A stretch of 64,000 nt of DNA, from the NCBI GenBank assembly GCA_963971225.1, contig OZ020267.1, forward strand, positions 101,060,536-101,124,535, in the 5' to 3' direction. How positions within the stretch are numbered: the first letter of the stretch is position 1; each line of letters starts with the position of its first letter. The DNA is from Melieria omissa. Taxonomy: Eukaryota; Arthropoda; Insecta; Diptera; Ulidiidae. Shown one piece after another: positions 57,840 to 64,000 of the stretch. The notes below the pieces were generated by a model. That model was not told where the DNA came from. It made no database searches and was given only the letters and a program-made list of their open reading frames with translations. Both the position numbers and the translations under genes were made by a program.

Positions 57840-60279
57840 TTAAATTTCATACAAGAATAATGGCTATCTTTTACTTTTTAGATTGAAACTTGAAGAATTC
57901 GAAATTCAATGTGACTCTTCAGCTTTAAATATGCCTTGTCCTTGTTCGTTGCCATTAATTTATTTACTACATTATAAGTATTATGCCACATTTTTATCCT
58001 TTTCTCTGAAGCCATCATACAACAAAGACCTTTATGCCACTTTTTGATCATCCACAAAGCGTTTCACACATCAGTGCAAAATTAACAACAATAAATAAAA
58101 AACGATACGCAAACAATCACGCCGTCATAATGTGTGCGTCTTCATACCCCATTAACCCATATGCCGCCAGCTGTTCGTTTCGCTTCATTAGCAACACAAA
58201 TAACGACAAAATTCTTGAAAGCAAGCAACAAAAACCCCAAGTTGAGCATCAAATATCGAAACATAATCAAGTGTTGAATACTTAAAAACAAAAACAACAA
58301 AACTGAACGAATATATTTGACGCATTTCACACATGGAGCATGGACATGTGCACAACAGATGCGACATGAAACAACTGCAGAGACTACCAAAACCAGAGAC
58401 AAGTCAAGTGTATGGGCATATTTTTAAATTTCAGCTGACAAGTAGCCAAAAAAAAAAATTAGATGAAATCTTTAAAGCAGAACGAAGAAACATGCAACGC
58501 AAATATGTCATCAAAAAGGCTAATGATGAACTTGTGGCACACAAACACACACGGCATCTCAATTGCCCACAAAAGTGTGCGACGAAAATTGACTGCACAT
58601 GTTGCCAACTGCCGAGGCGCAGCGCGAAGTGTGTGGCGGCAGTTTCTGCGGAACGATGGAAGCCATAAGTAAAATTACGACAATATTTTAGCTGAATTAT
58701 GTGACAACGTCGTAAAGAGAAGCAGCAACAAATGTCGGCGCACGAAGTAATGTTGTGCCTTGGCAGTGGCTGGTTCTTTGATGGCTGTATGTATGTGTGG
58801 GTGTTTGTGCTTATGTGATGTCATTAAATCAATGGACCCAGACTGGCAAAATTGTGATGTCCAAAGAGACAGGTTGATGACAGTTATTGGGAGAGTTCGA
58901 CGATGGAAGTCAGGTTTGGCATAGAGAATAACTTTTTAAGGACTGGAATTGAAAAAGTATTTCATATTAGTGAAAAACACAACTGCTGGATTTTATGATG
59001 GAACCGAACTTTAAGGTTCCTTCTTATGGTTTGACCTCTTTTTTATTTCACTTGTTACCAAGGTTTCATATCTCAACTTCTTTTTTAAGCCCAGAAATTG
59101 CGTTCTTTCGAAGCTAAGCCTCCTCGCCAACTTTAATGAGTCCATGTAAAAAGTCTATGTAAAACCAAATCGTTAACTTGAATTAGTAGAAAAAACGAGC
59201 AGAAAAATACTTTTAACTTGAATTTTGAACCACTAAGTCGATCTTAGATTGAATACGACTGTAGTCAGTTGGCCGACTTCTTATGACATGGATGGTTTTT
59301 AAACCATCTGATCCAATCTGCAACGAAACGATCTCTAATTGAATTTCTTTATCCCTATAATCTTCCTTATTAGTCCAACTATAGAACGAGCATACGTTCC
59401 AATCTAACCAAATCTAATATTTCCGACACTACAAATGACACTCAGTTTGTTTATAACTTTAGAAGTTTAATATCGTTTTGAAATAATCAAAATCTCATTA
59501 ACAGTTTTCACCACAAATCACTTTATGACAGCCCATAAAACCCCATGTTGGTTGGTATTCATCTTTTTAGTTGCGAATGCGCTTAACTTTATTGCATTCG
59601 TAATGCAACGCTGCACTTACAGCATAAAAGACGTTAACGTTTTTGCCATTTTCTGCCCATTTAAGGAAAGTGCTAATAAATCTCACTTTCAGAATGACTG
59701 CACATTTTAGTGTAACATTAAAATGAAATCAGATGAACGAAGTAGGAAGAAAATCTTACAAAATTGCGCTCGGCTAGTGTGAAAAAAATATTCGCTTGAG
59801 CGGTTATGGAGCTTCTAAAATATTGCTTACTATGTAGCAGTGGCACATAAACCATGTTTAATAGTCATTTACAGAGAGCTTCCGTTGAGTACTGCAGTTG
59901 CCAGCGGAAATATTAACTTGAATTTTGCATTAAAATTTTTACAAGTTTTTAAGTTACAAACCGATTGCAGAGTGTTAAGAGTATCAGTTGAATTTGACAT
60001 TTGGTAATCTTGAAAAGACTCTCAGAGCAGGAGATACGAGTGAAATCATGTTGTTGTATTGTACTATTTTGATCCTTGGTGGTATGCCGCTGAAGGGCAA
60101 CTCGGGTCAGGAGAAGTGAATTTTAAAAAGTGAAAATGCCTACTGGACTTTGTCGAAAATCTGCGGTGGTGGTGTTGATCAGAATCGATGGTAAAAGTAG
60201 TACGAATTCAATTTTCGAAGGTATTGATTCAAGTATGAATACATGCAAATTTTAAAAGATTTGATTTTGATACCTAAAA
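57840..60279. other. Intergenic region, no gene seen
   Basis: AT-rich. A 111-codon frame at 58333-58668 is Lys/His-rich and lacks coding bias; see rejected items. Confidence 0.5.
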
Positions 60280-61405
60280 GTGTCGACATTGCAGAAGATG
60301 GTATTGAAAAGTTCTAATACTTTCTATCACTATAAGGTGGCATGTTTTCAAATAACATCAGTAATGTTATCTCGCTTATACCTGATCCTAAAAAGTATCG
60401 ATAATTTCATTCAGTATAAGGAATCTTTTCCAATGATACATACAAGGACCGACATTGCGGAAATAGATCCTGAAGTGTATCGCTACTTTCCATCACTGTG
60501 AGATGGAATCTTTCGACTGTACCTGACACATAAAAGGACCGACTTTGCGGAAGTAGATCCAGAAAAGTATCGGTACTTTCCATCACTGTGAGATGGAATC
60601 TTTCGACTATATTTGATACATAAAAGCATCGACATTGCAGGTGTAGATCCTAAAGAGTATCAATACTTTCCATCACTGCTAGATGGAATCTCTCTACTAT
60701 ACCTAACACTTAAAAGGATGGAAATTTTCCATCACTGAGATGGAATCTCTCGACTATACCTGACACATAAAAGAATCGACATTGCGTAAGTAGATCCAGA
60801 AGGATATCGGTACTTTCCATCACTGTGAGATGGTATCTCTCGACTATACCTGACACATAAAAGGATCGACATTGGGGAAGTAGACCCTGGAGAATACCCT
60901 TTCCATCACTGTGAGATGGAATCTGTCGACTATACCTGACAAGTAAAAGGATCGACATTGCGGAAGTAGACCCTGAAGAATACCCTTTCTATCACTGTGA
61001 GAAGGAATCTCTCGACTATATTTGATACATAAAAGCATCGACAATGCAGGTGTAGATCCTGAAAAGTATCAATACATTCCATCACTGTGAGAAGGAATCT
61101 CTCAACTATACCTGACACTTAAAAGGATCGACATTGTAAAAGTATGTAGATCCTGAAGGGTATCGCTGCTTTCCATTACTGTGAGATGGTATCTCTCGAC
61201 TATACCTGACACTTAAAAGAATCGACATTGGGGAAGTAGACCCTGAAGAGTATCGATACTTTCCATCACTGTGAGATGGAATCTTTCGACTGTACCTGAC
61301 ACTTAAAAAGACGTATGTAGATCCTGAAGGGTATCGCCACTTTCCATCACTGTGAGATGGTATCTCTCGACTGTACATGACACATAAAAGAATCGACATT
61401 GGGGA
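60280..61405. repeat. Minisatellite, ~85-90 bp unit
   Basis: TTTCCATCACTGTGAGATGG, AATCTCTCGACTATACCTGA, CACATAAAAGGATCGACATT and GCGGAAGTAGATCCTGAAG recur in order at about 60488, 60577, 60666, 60724, 60815, 60900, 60988, 61077, 61167, 61259 and 61340. Some units are shortened. The array ends where the second LINE begins. Confidence 0.9.
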
Positions 61406-61789
61406 CTGGTGTGTGAAGTCAACTACTGTGAAGACGTGTTTTTTCAAGTGCTCTAGTGCGAATCTAAATTAGCCTGGAATTTTGCCTGCGACAGAGGGCA
61501 ACCTGTGCAGCATTAACACTGAGCGCTACGGCGACACGCACAGCTGACAATCACTAATCTCACCTTTTGAGAAGCAAGGTAAACGCCAAAATATTTTTCT
61601 GTAACCTCCTTTCGCGAAACTCAAAAGAAGGCGCGGAGCGAAAGGCGCGAACTAAACTGGGAGAGACACCAACTAAGTGTCATCGGCTCTACTAGCGAGT
61701 CCCACCCTATACTCACCTCAGCAGCGCTGAGCCACCGTGGTGAGTAATAGGCAGAAACTGGTGGGGAGCGTGCAGGCAAAACTGCCAGC

Positions 61790-63280
61790 ATGCCTACCAA
61801 CAAATTACCGGCGGGAAGTACGGAGACCAATGAAGTGGATAACCCATTTGCCAGGAGAGCGAAGATAGCGCGGTCACCGGTGAGAAAACCGCTGCTCACC
61901 GCTGAACAGACCCAGAGTGCCAAACAGCAGCAAAGCGCAAAAGCACCCAACAGCGAAGAAGGGGGGGATCAAGCGCAGCAAGATGAGCGCCAAACGGCGG
62001 AGGCGGCTCCTGGATCGCATGAAATGGACAGTGCGGACGCTCTTCTGCTAATAGGCGTAAAACTGAAGGAACTTATGGGTGTGATGGAGGGTCGGAAGCA
62101 AATCAGTGCCCCCATGAAGGAGCTCGTGGGCGCCTTGGCAAAGCTCCACACGAGCGCTCTGGCCCAGCGGAGCGCAGCGCAGCATGCGACTATTCGCGAA
62201 GCTAACCCGTCGACCACTGAACTCATCAACAAGATGACACAGACGGCAGCAGCGCCGATCATTCAAAGTGGCAGCAAACGGGCGAAGAGAGCTCGAGCGA
62301 ACGGCGACAAAGATGCGACGGTAGCTAGCTCACCACAGCAAGTGAATAAGCGCAGCCGCACTTTCTCACCCAAGAGCGGCTATGCTGGCTCTTCAGCACA
62401 CGAGCCATCCGAACAGCGACCAAAGCAACAACTGCAGCAGCAATCGACCTCGGGCAAGGCCGCAGCGACGAGCCAGCAAAATAACCAAACGCAGGAACAG
62501 TGGACCAAAGTGGCGTCGCGCAAGACCAAAACTAAGCCAATGAAGCCTGACGCGGTCTTAATTAAAAAAATTGGCGACTGCACTTATGCGGAAATGCTAA
62601 AAATAGTGAAATCGCAGCCACAGCTCAAAGAGCTGGCGCAAAATGTAAAGAGCATCCGTAAGACGGCAAGTGACGAGCTTTTGTTTGAGCTTAAAAAACA
62701 AGCCGACCCGTCGACACAACTGCTTAAGTCCGCGGTCGAATCTGTTCTTGGCGAAAAAGCCCAAGTGCGTAGCTTCACCCAAGAAGTCATGCTGGAAATT
62801 AAAGACATCGACGAAGTTACCAGCAGCGATGAAGTCCTGCAAGCGCTGTCAGATTACCTTGACGGCTTGCACATTGAGCCATCAGCCATCCGATCGATGC
62901 GGCCGGCCTATGGCGGCACACAAATATGCACCGTTAGCGTGTCTGCAGCTATTGCACAAAAGCTAACTGCAACTTCAAAAGTGCGCATTGGCTGGGTAGT
63001 CTGCCGAATCAGACCAAAAGAGGTGGTCACTCGATGCTACAGGTGCCACGACTTTGGGCATGTGGCAAGAAAATGTGCGAGCAGCGTGGACCGCTCGTCG
63101 CTATGCTTTAAGTGTGGGGGTCGGGGCCACCAGGCGAAAGCTTGCGCGAATGCGCCACTATGCGCCCTGTGCGCCGAAAGGGGCGAAAGCAGCACTTATC
63201 ATGTTGCAGGCAGCCGCGGATGCGCGTCACTTCAAAAGGTGAAAGCGGGAACCAGGGCATCAAACCACCGCCAATCATGA
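61790..63280 (+). CDS. LINE ORF1: CCHC nucleic-acid-binding protein
   Basis: 496 aa, MPTNKLPAGSTETNEVDNPF start. The N-terminal half is Gln/Ala/Ser-rich with a run of Gln (KQQLQQQSTSGK). It shares KPDAVLIKKIGDCTYAEMLK, LEIKDIDEVTSSDEVLQAL, RPAYGGTQ and VRIGWVVCRIR with the other LINE ORF1. Three zinc knuckles: CYRCHDFGHVARKC (416-429), CFKCGGRGHQAKAC (439-452) and CALC...HVAGSRGC (458-478). It should bind element RNA. Confidence 0.93.
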   Translation: MPTNKLPAGSTETNEVDNPFARRAKIARSPVRKPLLTAEQTQSAKQQQSAKAPNSEEGGDQAQQDERQTAEAAPGSHEMDSADALLLIGVKLKELMGVMEGRKQISAPMKELVGALAKLHTSALAQRSAAQHATIREANPSTTELINKMTQTAAAPIIQSGSKRAKRARANGDKDATVASSPQQVNKRSRTFSPKSGYAGSSAHEPSEQRPKQQLQQQSTSGKAAATSQQNNQTQEQWTKVASRKTKTKPMKPDAVLIKKIGDCTYAEMLKIVKSQPQLKELAQNVKSIRKTASDELLFELKKQADPSTQLLKSAVESVLGEKAQVRSFTQEVMLEIKDIDEVTSSDEVLQALSDYLDGLHIEPSAIRSMRPAYGGTQICTVSVSAAIAQKLTATSKVRIGWVVCRIRPKEVVTRCYRCHDFGHVARKCASSVDRSSLCFKCGGRGHQAKACANAPLCALCAERGESSTYHVAGSRGCASLQKVKAGTRASNHRQS

Positions 63281-64000
63281 AGTGTTTGCAGCTCAACCTG
63301 AACCACTGTCAGGCAGCGCAAGACCTCATTGCGCAAACAATATTTGAACATGAAGTTGACGTAGCCATCCTGAGTGAGCAATACAAAAACAAAAATGACG
63401 CAACTTGGGCCAGCAGCACATCCAATAAATGCGCCATTTGGAGCTGTGCCGCAAACGCGCAGCCGCTCGCCGTATCTGCCACCACAAGCTGCTTCGTGTG
63501 CGCCAGAATAAGCAATCTGTTTATCTACAGCTGTTATATTCCACCCAGCACTGACTTGGCTGGCTTTAACTCCACTGTGGACGAACTAGTCAACGACGCG
63601 AGAACAAGAGGCGCGGTGCTAATCGCAGGCGACTTTAATGCGTGGGCCGTTGAGTGGGGCTGCAGAAAGACGAACCCAAGGGGCAGAGCGTTGCTAGATG
63701 CGCTAGCGGCACTGAATGTGGTCCTCCTAAACACAGGAGGCGAACACACATTCAGCAAGAACGGCATTGGATCCGTTATAGACCTGGCCTTCATTAGCGG
63801 TGGGCTACACAGGGACACGCACTGGCAGATCACCGACTGCTACACTCATAGCGACCACCGCGCTATTATAATCAATATAAAAAAAACGCGTCACACAGTT
63901 TGCAAGACAGAGCGGCACTTGGGGTGGAAAGCGAACAGCTTTGATGAGGCGCTGTTCGAAGCAATGTACTGCACGGAGCACGTCATGGCCAGTGCGGACG
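63277..64000 (+). CDS. LINE ORF2, N-terminal endonuclease part (truncated by window)
   Basis: Starts at the ATG overlapping the ORF1 stop (ATGA) and stays open for 241 codons to the window edge. It reads MKCLQLNLNHCQAAQDLIAQ, then LSEQY where the other LINE has LSEPY, IAGDFNAWAVEWGC, and CYTHSDHRAI: a complete AP-type endonuclease signature. The reverse transcriptase domain lies beyond the window. The Pro-to-Gln change in the SEPY motif is a natural oddity and could affect nicking. Confidence 0.92.
   Translation, partial: MKCLQLNLNHCQAAQDLIAQTIFEHEVDVAILSEQYKNKNDATWASSTSNKCAIWSCAANAQPLAVSATTSCFVCARISNLFIYSCYIPPSTDLAGFNSTVDELVNDARTRGAVLIAGDFNAWAVEWGCRKTNPRGRALLDALAALNVVLLNTGGEHTFSKNGIGSVIDLAFISGGLHRDTHWQITDCYTHSDHRAIIINIKKTRHTVCKTERHLGWKANSFDEALFEAMYCTEHVMASAD

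Larger units (their letters stand above)
61406..64000 (+). mobile_element. Second LINE (same group as 29329-34489), cut by the window end
   Basis: A 5' UTR of about 380 nt, complete ORF1 (61790-63280) and the first 241 codons of ORF2. The exact left end is not marked because the 3' end and target duplication lie outside the window. Same ORF order and ATGA overlap as the minus-strand LINE but much diverged, and with higher GC. No inactivating change is seen in the visible part. Confidence 0.88.

Noticed and set aside
58333..58668. 111-codon plus-strand frame (MEHGHVHNRCDMKQLQRLPK...)
   Set aside because: Lys/His-rich, no coding codon bias, no splice sites or family resemblance; fits chance in CAA/CAC-rich DNA.
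60280..61405. Regular repeats considered as a CRISPR array
   Set aside because: Eukaryotic context, units repeat throughout with no unique spacers; it is a minisatellite.

Overview
The window is nuclear DNA of a higher dipteran fly, most likely an acalyptrate such as a tephritid fruit fly. The evidence is a cluster of Cys-Gly-Pro (CGP) sperm-tail protein genes of the Mst type known from Drosophila testis, short spliced introns with GT...AG ends, CAA/CAG (opa-like) repeats, an insect CYP3-clan cytochrome P450, R1/LOA-like LINEs, and AT-rich intergenic DNA. The species assignment is inference. Nothing in the window is prokaryotic.

Layout. At 1-620 lies a deleted Tc1/mariner-superfamily element, followed by degenerate 'AGTACAAAATCGAA' repeats (930-1790). 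At 2.27-11.22 kb a plus-strand array holds six CGP/Cys-rich sperm-protein genes. At least four of them share one plan: a short 5' leader with an AAAATTTT core, an 83-93 nt intron inside the 5' UTR, then ATG-TGT-GA(C/G). One of them (8015-9477) is best read as a two-exon Mst98C-like gene joined by a phase-0 intron. A decayed LINE fragment (5.2-5.9 kb) sits inside the array. From 11.2 to 16.4 kb there are degenerate satellites and three probable non-autonomous transposons. A three-exon P450 (16474-18353, 508 aa) follows; its last codons and 3' UTR are repeated about four times in tandem.

The main single-copy gene is a minus-strand EEIG1/FAM102 gene (C2 NT-type domain). I reconstructed it as nine coding exons between 43639 and 20879: 3549 nt, 1182 aa, with every exon phase matching. 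Its 11.5 kb sixth intron holds a deleted mariner-superfamily element, a 130-bp-type minisatellite, a candidate plus-strand first coding exon (29173-29317), and a full-length LINE (29329-34489) with two intact ORFs, a long poly(A) tail and a perfect 10-bp target duplication. That LINE landed one base inside the intron of the plus-strand exon.

From 44 to 61.4 kb I see no convincing protein gene. The stretch holds several tandem-repeat arrays (50.0-51.5 kb; AATC tetranucleotide at 53.8-54.4 kb; 56.1-57.0 kb; 60.3-61.4 kb), a recurring GCATACTTTTAGGCGC-like motif, and a mutated mariner transposase pseudogene (57.1-57.8 kb). A second, related but divergent LINE begins near 61.4 kb and runs off the window, with ORF1 complete and ORF2 cut at position 64000.

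Functionally, the Mst-like genes would supply Cys-rich sperm-tail structural proteins. They are probably transcribed in spermatocytes and translated late through leader elements. The P450 is a microsomal mono-oxygenase of unknown substrate. The FAM102 protein is a predicted membrane-associated C2 protein. The rest is mobile or repetitive DNA.
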